DNA of 64,000 bases from Pseudomonadota bacterium (GCA_021818505.1 JAKADX010000003.1:62001-126000); one strand, 5' to 3'; positions 19,126 to 31,030 are shown, counted from the stretch's first letter. Notes: generated by a model from the letters alone, not told the origin. A program made the numbers and translations.

Positions 19126-19770
19126 ATGCCCAGCCTGAAAGAGCAGCTCGACCGCACCCGCCGCGAGCAGACCGGCCGGGTCCAGGCGGCCTATGAGGCG
19201 ATGGTCGCGGAACTGGCACATAGTGGCCTGATCGAACATGTCCTGCCGGTCGGCGCGCCCTTCCCCGACATGGCGCTGCCCACCGCCGAGGGCGAGCTTG
19301 CGCGGCTCGCGGACTGGTGGCGGCGCGGCCCGCTGGTGGTGACGTTCTTCCGTGGCGAATGGTGCCCATATTGCCGGCTGATGCTGGCCGCACTGGAGGA
19401 GGCGCTGCCGGAGATCGAGGCGCTGGGGGCAAGCCTGGTCGCGGTGACGCCGGAGACCGGCGGCCGGGCGCTGGCCGCCAAGCAGTGCCACGGCAGCCGC
19501 TATGAGATGCTCTCCGACGTTGATTGCGGGCTGGGGCTGGATTGCGGCGTGGTGTTCCAGGCACCGGCCGTCTATCGCGACATGCTGCTCAGTTTCGGCA
19601 ACGACCTGGCACGGCGCCACGGCAACGACGCCTGGTTCCTGCCCCTGCCTGCCACCTTCGTCGTCGATCGCGACGGCATCGTGCGCTGGCGCTTCGCCGA
19701 GGTGGACTACACGCGCCGCGCCGAACCCGCCGACATCCTTGCCGCCCTGCGCGCGCTGTCCGCCGGTTGA
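19126..19770 (+). CDS. Peroxiredoxin-like (AhpC/TSA) family protein
   Basis: A 214-residue thioredoxin-fold protein. The active site region reads RGEWCPYCR, with Cys80 as peroxidatic candidate and Cys83 three residues on. This CxxC form is typical of the peroxiredoxin-like family rather than classical 2-Cys AhpC. An N-terminal helical extension (about 1-40) precedes the fold. It probably reduces peroxides with thiol electrons. A LysR-type regulator starts 13 bp downstream on the same strand, so the two are likely one unit. Confidence 0.88.
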   Translation: MPSLKEQLDRTRREQTGRVQAAYEAMVAELAHSGLIEHVLPVGAPFPDMALPTAEGELARLADWWRRGPLVVTFFRGEWCPYCRLMLAALEEALPEIEALGASLVAVTPETGGRALAAKQCHGSRYEMLSDVDCGLGLDCGVVFQAPAVYRDMLLSFGNDLARRHGNDAWFLPLPATFVVDRDGIVRWRFAEVDYTRRAEPADILAALRALSAG

Positions 19771-19783
19771 AGGGCGGGTCGCG

Positions 19784-20653
19784 ATGGAACTCACCCAGGT
19801 CCGCTATTTCGTCGCGCTCTGCCGCGCGCTGAACTTCACCCGCGCAGCGGAGGCATGCAACGTCACGCAGCCGGCACTGACGCGCGCGATCCAGCGGCTG
19901 GAGGACGAACTTGGCGGGCCGCTGCTGTATCGCGAGCGCAATCTGACGCAGCTCACCGAACTCGGCCGTACCATGCGCCCGTATCTGGAGGCGATGCTGG
20001 ATGCGGCGGAGGCGGCACGGCAGGCGGCGCGGGCCTCCGCCGGGGTGGAGGTGGCCTCGATCCGCATCGGCCTCGGCCCGGCGATCGCGGCGGCGCATGT
20101 GGGGCCCGCGGTGCGCGGGCTGGTGCGGCTGTATCCCGAGATCGCGGTGCATTTCGAGGAGGCCGGGACGGCGGCGCTGGCCGAGGCGATGCTGTCCGAC
20201 GCGCTGGACTGCGCGCTGCTGCCCGACGGCCCCGGCCTGCCGGAGCGGCTGAACCGCTGGCAGATCGCGACCGAAACCTGCGCAGTGGTGCTGCCGGCGG
20301 ACCATGCGCTGGCCACACGCGACACCCTGACCGCCGATGACCTGGACGGCGAGACGCTGCTGTTCGGCGAACGCTGCGGCGGCTTCGCGCACCGGCTGCG
20401 CGCGCGCAGCGGCGGGCGCTTCGGCGAACGTCCATGCGGTGGATCGTGGGTGCAGATGCTCGATCTGGTGCGCGCCGGCCTGGGGCTTGCGCTGCTGCCG
20501 GACGGGCTGGCGCTCGGCGGCGGGCTGGTCGGCCGCCGGCTGATCGAGCCGCAGCTCGATCGCGGCATCCTGCTCACCATCGTCGCCGGCCGTCCGCGCA
20601 ACGCCGCGGTCGGGAACCTGGTCAAGCTCTGCCGCAGCCGGGCACCGGGCTAA
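19784..20653 (+). CDS. LysR-type transcriptional regulator
   Basis: A 289-residue regulator with the LysR helix-turn-helix at residues about 3-62 (VRYFVALCRALNFTRAAEACNVTQPALTRAIQRLE). A substrate-binding-like effector domain covers about 90-285. It shares a transcription unit with the peroxiredoxin-like gene, so control of an oxidative-stress response is a reasonable guess. The effector is unknown. Its 3' end overlaps the sulfotransferase gene tail by 4 bp on opposite strands. Confidence 0.92.
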   Translation: MELTQVRYFVALCRALNFTRAAEACNVTQPALTRAIQRLEDELGGPLLYRERNLTQLTELGRTMRPYLEAMLDAAEAARQAARASAGVEVASIRIGLGPAIAAAHVGPAVRGLVRLYPEIAVHFEEAGTAALAEAMLSDALDCALLPDGPGLPERLNRWQIATETCAVVLPADHALATRDTLTADDLDGETLLFGERCGGFAHRLRARSGGRFGERPCGGSWVQMLDLVRAGLGLALLPDGLALGGGLVGRRLIEPQLDRGILLTIVAGRPRNAAVGNLVKLCRSRAPG

Positions 20654-22644
20654 CCCGCCGCCACCGCGTCAAGCTCGGCCAGCAGCGGCGCCAGTTCGTC
20701 CGCATAGCGCCGCCAGCGGCCGATGCCACGGGCGTTGACCGGGCGGCGCACCTGCTGGGCGCTGGCGGTGCGGACGAGTCGCCGCTGGGCATAGAACCGC
20801 TCGCAGGCCGGATCGAACGGCAGGTCGAGGAAGTTCAGCACGCGGTCGAGCGTGGCACGGAACTCCTCCACCCAGTCGGTCAGCGCCACCTCCAGCAGCG
20901 GGATCGGCAGCACCGCGCGCCAGTGCGCCATCAGCCGCGCGTGCTGGCCGAGATACCAGCCGAGATCGCCAAGGTCGTGCGCGTAGGGGTGATATCCGAA
21001 GAAACGAAGCTGATAGATCGACAACCCGATGTCGCGCGGATCGCGGCGACAGAGGATGACCCGCGCGCCCGGCAGCAGGGTCGCGATGAAGCCGAGATGG
21101 TTGGCATTCTCCGGCATCTTGTCGATGATGCGCTGCGCATCCGGCGCCAGCGCATGCAGCGTGTCGAGGAACGCGCGCCCCTCCGCCGACAGCGTCGCCG
21201 CGTCGAGTGTCGCCAGATGACGCACCATTGTCGCGGAATCACGCGCGGGTGCCAGCCGGCGCATCAGCGTGTGCATGGCCGGCCGCTCGCCGGTGCCGTG
21301 CACCAGCGGATGCGCGGCGAGGATCTGCTCGGCGAGCGTGGTGCCGGAGCGCGGCATCCCGACGATGAACACCGGCGCCGGATCACGATTGTCCGCGTGC
21401 GGCCCGTCCCGCAGGCGGGCGTGGTCGAAGGCGGCGATGCTGGCGTCGATGAAGGCGGCGTGGGCGCTGCGCGAGAATGGCTGCATCCGCGCCAGCAGCC
21501 GGTGGCCGAGTTTCCAGTGCGCGAACGCCTCGGCGACGCGGTTGTTGGCGTCGTGGAAGCGCGCCAGCTCAAACTCCGCGATGATCCGATGCTCCGGCAG
21601 CGCCGCCGCCGGGTCGCCCGCCAGCGCCGCCATGCGCGCCGCCATCGCGTCGGCCGCCGCGGCATCACCGTCGTGCCGGGCCAGGTGGATGCGCCGCCAC
21701 AGGATCAGCAGTTCGGCATCGTGCGGTTCGGCGATCGCGTCCAGTTCGGCGCGCGCCGCCTCGACGCGGTCGAGCAGCAGCAGCGCCAGCGCGCGATGCG
21801 CCCGCCAGTGCGCGCCGTCGCGGCCGGGCGGCACCGCGCCGTCCAGCAGCGCCAGCGCCTCGGCGGCCTCGCGGTCCAGCAGCAGCGCATTGGCGAGGTT
21901 GAGCCGTGCCGCGACACAGCCCGGATCGCGCGCCAGCACCGCGCGCAGCCGCGCCACCGCCTCGTCGGTGTCGCCGCGAAGCAGGTCGAACGCGGCCAGC
22001 GCCGCCGCCGCGGGTCCGTGCGCCGGATCGGCGCCGAGCGCGCGGTGCAATGCCTGCGTCGCATCCCCGATCGCCCCCAGCCGGTAGCAGGCCAGCCCGA
22101 GTTCCATCCAGGCCTCGGCGAAGTCCGGCCGCGCCCGCGTCGCCGCCAGAAACGCCTCGCGCGCGCCGGCCGGGTTGGCGCAGGCGGCCTCGGCCCGGCC
22201 CAGCGCGTGGAGCGCATCGGCATCGCCCGGCGCGCGCGCCAGCGCCCGCCGCGCCGCCGCCCGCGCCGCCTGCGGCCGGTTCAGTGCCACCAGGGCCGCG
22301 GAAAAATTGACCCAGGGCGCGGCGCTCTCGGGCGCCAGCATGGCGGCCCGGCGGAACGCGGCGGCGGCGCGGGCGGGGCGGCCGGCTGCGAGCAACGCGA
22401 TGCCGTAATGCAGATGTGTGAGCGGCTGGGCGAAATCGAGCCTCCGCGCGCGGGCGAGCAGCGGCAGCGCCTCGGCGGCGCGGCCGGCGCGGGTGAGCGC
22501 GAGGCCGTGCAGGCGCAGCAGCGTGGCGTCGTCCGGCGCGGCGGCGCGGAGCACGGCGAAGGCGTCGGCAGCCTCGGCATAGGCGCCGGCCTGGTAGCGG
22601 ACGATGGCGGCGTCGAGCGTCGGGGCGGTCAGGTCGGCTGACAT
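20650..22644 (-). CDS. TPR-repeat protein with C-terminal sulfotransferase domain
   Basis: A 664-residue two-part protein. Residues about 10-390 are Ala-rich tetratricopeptide-like helical repeats (for example ADALHALGRAEAACANPAGAREAF). From about 435 a sulfotransferase domain begins with the 5'-phosphosulfate-binding loop VFIVGMPRSGTTL and continues with the 3'-phosphate-binding region RVILCRRDPRDIGLSIY. Such fusions are assigned to transfer of sulfate from PAPS, with the repeats presumed to bind protein or glycan; the acceptor is unknown. ATG at 22644 was chosen because the repeat region begins there. Confidence 0.9.
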   Translation of the reverse strand: MSADLTAPTLDAAIVRYQAGAYAEAADAFAVLRAAAPDDATLLRLHGLALTRAGRAAEALPLLARARRLDFAQPLTHLHYGIALLAAGRPARAAAAFRRAAMLAPESAAPWVNFSAALVALNRPQAARAAARRALARAPGDADALHALGRAEAACANPAGAREAFLAATRARPDFAEAWMELGLACYRLGAIGDATQALHRALGADPAHGPAAAALAAFDLLRGDTDEAVARLRAVLARDPGCVAARLNLANALLLDREAAEALALLDGAVPPGRDGAHWRAHRALALLLLDRVEAARAELDAIAEPHDAELLILWRRIHLARHDGDAAAADAMAARMAALAGDPAAALPEHRIIAEFELARFHDANNRVAEAFAHWKLGHRLLARMQPFSRSAHAAFIDASIAAFDHARLRDGPHADNRDPAPVFIVGMPRSGTTLAEQILAAHPLVHGTGERPAMHTLMRRLAPARDSATMVRHLATLDAATLSAEGRAFLDTLHALAPDAQRIIDKMPENANHLGFIATLLPGARVILCRRDPRDIGLSIYQLRFFGYHPYAHDLGDLGWYLGQHARLMAHWRAVLPIPLLEVALTDWVEEFRATLDRVLNFLDLPFDPACERFYAQRRLVRTASAQQVRRPVNARGIGRWRRYADELAPLLAELDAVAAG

Positions 22645-22689
22645 GGGGGTGAGGCTAGGCGCGATCTCCTTCCGCAATCCACACGATAT

Positions 22690-22707
22690 TTGTTCCTTAT
22701 CTGGAAC
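22690..22707. promoter_or_regulatory. Palindrome upstream of the sulfotransferase gene
   Basis: TGTTCC (22690-22695) and GGAACA (22702-22707) are perfect inverted arms around a 6-bp AT-rich centre, 46 bp upstream of the sulfotransferase ATG. The AT-rich centre stands out from its surroundings. An operator is plausible, but no cognate regulator can be named. Confidence 0.4.
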
Positions 22708-22735
22708 ACTCAAGGCACACGCAGGTGCCGCGCGG

Positions 22736-23308
22736 TCAGGCCGGCACGGGAGGCGGCCCGCAGACACAGGGCGCGGGCTGCGCGATCGGCGCGGGGCGGT
22801 GTGGTCGCCGCGGCGGCGCTGGGGGGTGCGGTGCCGGCGGCGGAGCGGCCGGCGGCCTGGGCGGACGCGGCGGCAGCGCCAGCACGGCGGGTGGTCGCAG
22901 CCCCAGCATCCGGCAGAGCGGGCGCAGGATGCGACCCGCCTGCGGCGCGGCGGCGATCAGGGCGACCATCTCGGCATCGGCGAGCAGGTGCTGCAACTGC
23001 GAGGCACCGCCCGCCGCCTCCGGCACCAGCCGGATCAGCCACGCCTTGCCGCGCGGCAGCGGGTCGGGCGGCCGCGGCCGCGCCGGGCGGGGAGCGCGTG
23101 GGCGCAGGCGGGGCGGGCGCAAGGTGCCGGCGTCGTGCCGGGCGGCGAGGGCGGCGAAGCGGACGCCCATCCGGTTCAGTCGCCGCCAGATCAGGATGAT
23201 CAGCGGCCCGGCCAGCCGGCCCCCGGCGATGCGCGCGGCCACCATCCGGCACAGCAGGTCGATGATGGCGGCGAACCGCTCGGGCGGGGTGCGAGGGAAG
23301 GAGAACAC
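22736..23308 (-). CDS. Conserved-looking hypothetical protein with Pro-rich tail
   Basis: A 190-residue protein that I do not recognise as a characterised family. The N-terminal 130 residues look like a folded helical domain (ERFAAIIDLLCRMVAARIAGG, then GKAWLIRLVPEAAGG and LLADAEMVALIAAAPQAGRILRPLCRMLGL). The last 45 residues are mostly Pro, Ala and Arg. The start is GTG at 23308. A GAAC-N7-GAAC element overlaps this start codon (see the separate entry). The hydrophobic patches do not form a clear membrane protein. Confidence 0.65.
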   Translation of the reverse strand: MFSFPRTPPERFAAIIDLLCRMVAARIAGGRLAGPLIILIWRRLNRMGVRFAALAARHDAGTLRPPRLRPRAPRPARPRPPDPLPRGKAWLIRLVPEAAGGASQLQHLLADAEMVALIAAAPQAGRILRPLCRMLGLRPPAVLALPPRPPRPPAAPPPAPHPPAPPRRPHRPAPIAQPAPCVCGPPPVPA

Positions 23309-23317
23309 AAGCGGAAC
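23303..23317. promoter_or_regulatory. Candidate LexA (SOS) box of alphaproteobacterial type
   Basis: On the plus strand GAAC (23303-23306), a 7-bp spacer and GAAC (23314-23317) form the direct repeat that LexA binds in many alphaproteobacteria (GTTC-N7-GTTC on the other strand). It overlaps the GTG start of the orphan minus-strand gene and is about 100 bp upstream of the Hint protein gene. An 8-base match is expected about once by chance in a window this size, so position is the main support. Confidence 0.4.
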
Positions 23318-23357
23318 AAAACCACGAATCGCGCCGCCTGGGCAAGCGGATTTTCCG

Positions 23358-23387
23358 TTGTGTTTCCGCTATCGTGACAACTACAGT
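23358..23387 (+). promoter_or_regulatory. Possible sigma-70-like promoter of the Gly-rich Hint protein gene
   Basis: TTGTGT (23358-23363) and TACAGT (23382-23387) are separated by 18 bp in a locally AT-richer stretch, 29 bp before the ATG. The -35 match is imperfect. Confidence 0.3.
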
Positions 23388-23415
23388 TTGCCGATCGTTC
23401 CCGGAGATCGTCGCC

Positions 23416-26241
<2,826 letters not shown>

Positions 26242-26670
26242 CTGTAGTGGCCGCCGCTGACGCCGATCGCGCCGACCACCTCGCCGTCCAGCTTGATCGG
26301 GAAGCCGCCGCCGAAGATGACCAGCCGCGGCGTGTGAGTGATGCCGTGCAGCAGCGGCGGGTCGTCCTTGATGAAGTCGTACCAGGCATGGGTCGGAATG
26401 CCGAAGCTGGTGGCGGTGTACGCCTTGTCCTGCGAAATCTGGATCGACAGCTTCGGCGCGCCATCCATGCGCCGGAACGCCTTGAGATCGCCGCTGTCGT
26501 CCACCACGGCGATGCACATGCGCAGCCCGGCGGCGGCCGCGTGCTGGGCCGCGGCGGCGATGGCGCGTTCGGCGGTCGCCGTGTCGATGCTGTGCCTGAC
26601 GAGGGTCATGCTCGGTCCTCCCTGGGTCGTGCTCCTGCGAGCGCGGGGAGTGTCGCACCGAAACGCCGCG

Positions 26671-27696
26671 TCAGTCGAACCCCTCCCGCACGCCCCATTG
26701 CGCGGCCAGTCGCAGGCAGTCCTGCCATTTCTCGACGCTGTCGGTGGTGGTGACGCTGCGCAGCGAGGCGGCGGCGGCGGCGCGGCCGAGGGCGAGGGCC
26801 TCGGCCTCCTCCCAGCCCTCGTGCAGCCCGTAGAGCGTGCCGGCGGCGAAGGCGTCGCCGGCGCCGTTGGCGCCCGCGACCGCGTCCGGCGGGACACGCA
26901 GCGACGGCTGGCGCAGCAGCCGCCCCGCGCGCGTCACCGCGATCGCGCCGGTCGGGAAATGCGCCGCCACCAGGCGCATCGGACCGCGCGACGCCACCTC
27001 CTGCACCGCGCGGGCGCAGGCATCCGCATCGGTGCGTCCGTCGCGCAGCGTGGCGATACCGGCGAGCGCGCCGATCTCCGTGTCGTTGACAACCAGGAAG
27101 TCCAGATGCGGCAGGCACGGGCGCACCAGCGCGGCGATCCGCTCGGGCGCCACGCTCGCCAGTTCCAGGCTGGTCAGAAAGCCGGCCTCGCGCGCCGCGC
27201 GCAAGGTGGCGACCCAGCCGTTCGGGACATCGCCCCAGGGCGTGTCCATCCGCGCATGGATGCCGGGCAGACCAAGATGGAAGATGCCGCCTGAGACGTT
27301 CGAGAAATCGAACACGTCCGGCGTCAGCAGCGCCGCGGTCCCTTCGAAATACAGATGCGTGCGCCGCCCGCTGCGCTGCGAGCCGAACGCGTCGGTGTAC
27401 TGCGTCGGCGCCTCGGCGGTCAGCCGCAACTGACTGCGCTCGATTCCCGCCGCGTCGGCTTCGGCGAGCAGGAAATGCCCGTCGGCATCATCGCCGACCA
27501 GCCCCATCGTCGCGACCGGCATGGTCGGATCGAGATGGCGGATATCGACGGCGAAGTTGCACGCCGAGCCGCCGCCGCGCTGCTCGACGGCGAGAATGCG
27601 CACCAGCCCGTCCTCGCCCGGCCAGTATTCGACAAGCTTGTTACGATCGACGCACCACGTTCCGCCGGTGACGAAGCCCCGCGCGCCGCCCGGCAT
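26671..27696 (-). CDS. PfkB-family carbohydrate kinase
   Basis: A 341-residue ribokinase-fold kinase. The N-terminus has the sugar-binding region with RGGGSACNFAVD, and the C-terminal ATP/catalytic motif reads AGANGAGDAFAAGTLYG, including the catalytic Asp of GAGD. It phosphorylates a sugar or sugar-like alcohol; the substrate is unknown. It sits 3 bp after the aldolase-like gene, so the two probably act on successive intermediates. Confidence 0.9.
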   Translation of the reverse strand: MPGGARGFVTGGTWCVDRNKLVEYWPGEDGLVRILAVEQRGGGSACNFAVDIRHLDPTMPVATMGLVGDDADGHFLLAEADAAGIERSQLRLTAEAPTQYTDAFGSQRSGRRTHLYFEGTAALLTPDVFDFSNVSGGIFHLGLPGIHARMDTPWGDVPNGWVATLRAAREAGFLTSLELASVAPERIAALVRPCLPHLDFLVVNDTEIGALAGIATLRDGRTDADACARAVQEVASRGPMRLVAAHFPTGAIAVTRAGRLLRQPSLRVPPDAVAGANGAGDAFAAGTLYGLHEGWEEAEALALGRAAAAASLRSVTTTDSVEKWQDCLRLAAQWGVREGFD

Positions 27697-27699
27697 GAC

Positions 27700-28698
27700 T
27701 CAGTCCGTCGCGGCGTCGCGCAACACGCGCTCGGTGATCGCAAGGTCGTCGTCGAGCTTGCGCGCGGGCGTGATGCCCTCGCGTTGCAGCGTGCCGTGAT
27801 AGGCGCGTACCGCCTCGGCCGGCCTGACATCGCCGCTCGCCACCTCGCGCATCAGCGCCACGATGGCCAGCGGCGACTCGGCGAGGTTGATCTTGCGGCC
27901 GAACAGCGCGACGCGCGCGCCGAAGCGTTCCGCCTGCGCCAGCAACTCGAACGTGTCGCGCGTGGTGCCGGCGCCGCCGCCGAGCACGCCGACGACGAGT
28001 CCGGGGTCGAACCCGGCCAGCTCCTCCAGCGCCTTCGGCCCGTTATAGGCGATTTTCAGGAATTGCGGCCGGTCGGCGGCGGCGACGCCGGCGAGGCAGC
28101 GGACGATGCAATCGTTGACGTAGTGCCCCACCATGTCCGGCGCGATGCCGGTCTCCACGTTCGGGTTGAACACTTCGAGGAAATAGCGGAACCCGGCTGA
28201 AGCGGCATCGGCGCGGAACGCCGCGAACGCCTCCAATGAGGCCACGTCGGCGTCGAGATCGTTGTTGAACGTGACGGAGTAGAGGCCGAGGTCGATGCCG
28301 ATCTCGCGCGCGCGGGCCAGCGAGGCGGAGCGGAACGGCCGCGAGGGGCGCTGGTTGTAGCGGCCGCCGCGCACCATCCAGATGTCGGTGGTGTCGTTGG
28401 CGCGGATCGCCGGGACAATGGCGCTGTCACGGAACACGCCCTCGCCGATCAGCACTTCCAGATTGGACAGCGAGGCCAGCATCACGTCCAGCACGTCCTG
28501 GCGCACGATGCCGCGGATCTGGTCGAGGAACTCGGCGCGCGTGCGATAGCGTGTCCAGGTGCCGTCCGGCGCGCGGTTCGGCCCGCAGGCGGCGAGGCTC
28601 GGCCCCATGTCGGGATCCTTGGCATCGGCGATGATGAAGTCGCGGCGGCGATAGGCGCCGGTGCGGATGCGGGCGAGTTTCTCGTCAAGGCGCTTCAT
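27700..28698 (-). CDS. DeoC/LacD-like (beta/alpha)8 aldolase family protein
   Basis: A 332-residue protein that looks like a class I aldolase barrel of the DeoC/FbaB/LacD group. FLKIAYNGPKALEEL could supply the Schiff-base Lys on a late strand, followed by VVGVLGGGAGTTRDTFEL, a phosphate-binding-like glycine cluster. The family assignment rests on this pattern and on pairing with a sugar kinase, so it is moderate. A GGAGG ribosome binding site precedes the ATG. It is the first gene of an aldolase-kinase-HbpS operon. Confidence 0.72.
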   Translation of the reverse strand: MKRLDEKLARIRTGAYRRRDFIIADAKDPDMGPSLAACGPNRAPDGTWTRYRTRAEFLDQIRGIVRQDVLDVMLASLSNLEVLIGEGVFRDSAIVPAIRANDTTDIWMVRGGRYNQRPSRPFRSASLARAREIGIDLGLYSVTFNNDLDADVASLEAFAAFRADAASAGFRYFLEVFNPNVETGIAPDMVGHYVNDCIVRCLAGVAAADRPQFLKIAYNGPKALEELAGFDPGLVVGVLGGGAGTTRDTFELLAQAERFGARVALFGRKINLAESPLAIVALMREVASGDVRPAEAVRAYHGTLQREGITPARKLDDDLAITERVLRDAATD

Positions 28699-28782
28699 GC
28701 GCGGACCTCCTGGCCAGATCGGCGCTACCGAGACGCCGGTTTCCCCGCCGCGTCAACCGGTGCCGGCGCAGGGCGGGGTCGC

Positions 28783-29574
28783 TCACCGCTCCGGCTCGTC
28801 GCGCCCGCGCATGCGCCGGCCGCGCGCCAGTTCCGTCACGATGCCGTGCAGCGTGCGCAACTCCTGCTCGGTGACTTCGCCGCGCTCGAAGAGGTGGCGG
28901 ATGTTGCGCACCATGCCCGGCCGCTTCGGGGCGTTGCGCAGGAAGCCGCAGGCGTCGAGTTCATCGACCAGATGCGAAAGGAAATTTTCCAGCTCGGCCT
29001 TGGTGGCGACGTGCGTCTCGTTGGTCATCAGCGCGCGCGGCGCGGTTTCGTCGGCGGCGAGCCACCATTCATAGGCGACCACCAGGACCGCCTGCGCCAG
29101 ATTGAGACTCATGAAGGCGGGATTGAGCGGAAAGCGCACCAGCGCGTCGGCCTGCGCCATGTCGTCGTTGTCGAGCCCCGCCCGCTCCGGCCCGAACAGC
29201 ACCCCGGCGCGCAGGCCGCGCGCGGCGATTTCGCGCAACTCGGCGGCAGCACCCCGCGCGGTCAGCACGGGCTTGACGATGTGGCGCGGGCGCGGGCAGG
29301 TGGCGAAGACGCGATGCAGGTCGGCCACCGCGTCGGCGACGGTCGGGTGCAGCGTCGCGGCATCCAGGATCGCATCGGCGCCGGAACTGGCGCGCCACGC
29401 CTTCTCGGCCGGCCAGCCGTCGCGCGGGGCAACCAGTCGCAGATGGAACAGCCCGCCATTGGCCATCGCGCGCGCCGCGGTACCGATGTTTTCCGCGAGT
29501 TGCGGACGCACCAGGATCACGACCGGACTGGCCGGATCGGGCACGAGGCTCGCGCCGCCGTCGCGGCCGGTCAT
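28783..29574 (-). CDS. TrmJ-type RNA 2'-O-methyltransferase (SpoU/TrmH superfamily)
   Basis: A 263-residue SPOUT methyltransferase with N-terminal PVVILVRPQLAENIGTAARAMANGG, then ARGLRAGVLFGPERAGLDNDD and FPLNPAFMSLNLAQAVLVVAYE, which form the knotted SAM site. This is the pattern of TrmJ, which methylates the ribose of position 32 in some tRNAs. A C-terminal helical region (about 180-263) follows. ATG at 29574 is chosen; the upstream in-frame extension is Arg-rich antisense to cysS. It follows cysS at 4 bp. Confidence 0.9.
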   Translation of the reverse strand: MTGRDGGASLVPDPASPVVILVRPQLAENIGTAARAMANGGLFHLRLVAPRDGWPAEKAWRASSGADAILDAATLHPTVADAVADLHRVFATCPRPRHIVKPVLTARGAAAELREIAARGLRAGVLFGPERAGLDNDDMAQADALVRFPLNPAFMSLNLAQAVLVVAYEWWLAADETAPRALMTNETHVATKAELENFLSHLVDELDACGFLRNAPKRPGMVRNIRHLFERGEVTEQELRTLHGIVTELARGRRMRGRDEPER

Positions 29575-29578
29575 GTCG

Positions 29579-30937
29579 TCAGGCCCGGCGCCACGTCGTG
29601 CCGCCCGGCCCGTCCTCCAGCAGCACGCCCTGCGCCGCCAGTTCGGCACGGATCGCATCGGCGCGGGCGAAGTCGCGCGCCTTGCGCGCTGCCAGCCGCG
29701 CCGCGATCGCGGCCTCGATCGCCCCCGCATCGGCGCCGCCGTGAAACCACGCCTGCGGCGTCTGCCCCAGCACGCCGAGCAGCGCGCCGGCCGCGCGCAG
29801 GCCGGCGCCCGCGGACGCATCGCCGGCCAGCGCCGCGTCGGCCAGCCGGTGCATCTCGGCGATGGCGAACGGCGTGTTGAGATCGTCGCACAGCGCCTCC
29901 ATCACCGCGCCCGGCACGTCATCCGCGGCCGCGGGCGCGCGGTCCAGCGCGCGGTACCAGCGATCGAGGTCTTTGCGCGCATCGGCGAGCAGCGTGTCGG
30001 AAAAGTCCAGCGTGGCCCGGTAATGCGTGCGCAGCAATGCGAGCCGCACCGCTTCGCCCGGCGCGCGTTGCAGCGCGTCGCGCACGGTGAGGAAGTTGCC
30101 GAGCGATTTCGACATCTTCTCGCCGTTGATCAGCAGCATGCCGTTGTGCATCCAGGTGCGGGCGAAGCTGCTGTGCGGAAACGCGCAGCAGGACTGCGCG
30201 CGTTCGTTCTCATGGTGCGGGAACAGCAGGTCCTGCCCGCCGCCGTGGATGTCGAAATTCTCGCCCAGGTAGCGCCACGACATCGCGCTGCATTCGATGT
30301 GCCAGCCCGGCCGTCCGCGGCCCCACGGACTGTCCCAGCCGGGCAGGTCCGGCGGTGACGGCTTCCAGAGCACGAAATCGCCGGGATCGCGCTTGTACGG
30401 CGCGACATCGACGCGCGCCCCGGCCAGCAATTCCTCCGGCGAGCGGCCCGAGAGATGGCCGTAATCGGGAAAACTCGCGACCGCGAACAGCACGTGGCCT
30501 TGAGCGACATAGGCGTGACCGCCGGCGATCAGCCGCTCGATGAGCGCGATCATCTCGGGGATATGCTGCGTCGCGCGCGGCTCGACATCCGGCGGCAGGG
30601 CGCCGAGCGCGGCCATGTCGGCGTGGAAATCCGCCGTGGTGCGCGCGGTGATGGCGGCGATCGGCTCGCCGGATTCGGCGGCGCGCGCGTTGATCTTGTC
30701 GTCCACGTCGGTGATGTTGCGGACATAGGTGACGCGCGGATAGAGCCGGCGCAGCAGCCGCACCAGCACGTCGAACACCACCACCGGCCGCGCGTTGCCC
30801 AGATGCGCGAGGTCATAGACCGTCGGCCCGCAGACGTAGACGCGCACATGCCCCGGATCGAGCGGCACGAAGGGCTCGCGCCGGCGGGTCAGGCTGTTGT
30901 GCAGGCGCAGTTCGGGCATGGGCGGGTCCGCTGGCAT
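29579..30937 (-). CDS. cysS: Cysteinyl-tRNA synthetase
   Basis: Class I synthetase that charges tRNA-Cys. The 452 residues include [16 protein letters not shown] with the HIGH-like HLGN, the zinc-site segments (CSAMSW and HHENERAQS), and KMSKS. The C-terminus holds the anticodon-binding helices. Two ATGs are possible. I prefer the one at 30937, since GAAAGG lies at a suitable distance upstream of it, while 30919 has no ribosome binding site. It is cotranscribed with the trmJ-like gene and divergent from the Nramp-type gene. Confidence 0.97.
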   Translation of the reverse strand: MPADPPMPELRLHNSLTRRREPFVPLDPGHVRVYVCGPTVYDLAHLGNARPVVVFDVLVRLLRRLYPRVTYVRNITDVDDKINARAAESGEPIAAITARTTADFHADMAALGALPPDVEPRATQHIPEMIALIERLIAGGHAYVAQGHVLFAVASFPDYGHLSGRSPEELLAGARVDVAPYKRDPGDFVLWKPSPPDLPGWDSPWGRGRPGWHIECSAMSWRYLGENFDIHGGGQDLLFPHHENERAQSCCAFPHSSFARTWMHNGMLLINGEKMSKSLGNFLTVRDALQRAPGEAVRLALLRTHYRATLDFSDTLLADARKDLDRWYRALDRAPAAADDVPGAVMEALCDDLNTPFAIAEMHRLADAALAGDASAGAGLRAAGALLGVLGQTPQAWFHGGADAGAIEAAIAARLAARKARDFARADAIRAELAAQGVLLEDGPGGTTWRRA

Positions 30938-30968
30938 CGGGGCGCCTTTCTCATGCGCGGATCGGGGT

Positions 30969-30998
30969 TTGACAAGCCGCGCGGCGTCGGCCTATGCC
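30969..30998 (+). promoter_or_regulatory. Sigma-70-type promoter of the Nramp-like gene
   Basis: A perfect -35 TTGACA (30969-30974) and a -10-like TATGCC (30993-30998) with an 18-bp spacer lie 33 bp upstream of the ATG. The Fur/Mur-like box follows immediately. Confidence 0.55.
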
Positions 30999-31003
30999 GC
31001 GAA

Positions 31004-31018
31004 TGCAACTCACTCGCA
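31004..31018 (+). promoter_or_regulatory. Fur/Mur-like operator at the Nramp-type transporter promoter
   Basis: TGCAACTCACTCGCA is a 15-bp imperfect palindrome (5 of 7 paired positions). It resembles the alphaproteobacterial Fur/Mur boxes of the TGCRAATnATTYGCA kind. It lies between the -10 element and the start codon, where a repressor would block transcription. The gene it controls is a metal transporter homologue, which fits iron- or manganese-dependent repression. Confidence 0.5.
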
Positions 31019-31030
31019 ATTAGGCCCCGC

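Noticed and set aside
20434..22641. About 735-codon plus-strand open frame antisense to the sulfotransferase gene
   Set aside because: Arg/Gln-rich shadow; the minus strand carries the PAPS-binding loop and TPR repeats.
22690..22707. Second LexA box
   Set aside because: The element is an inverted GTTC/GAAC palindrome, not the GTTC-N7-GTTC direct repeat used by alphaproteobacterial LexA.
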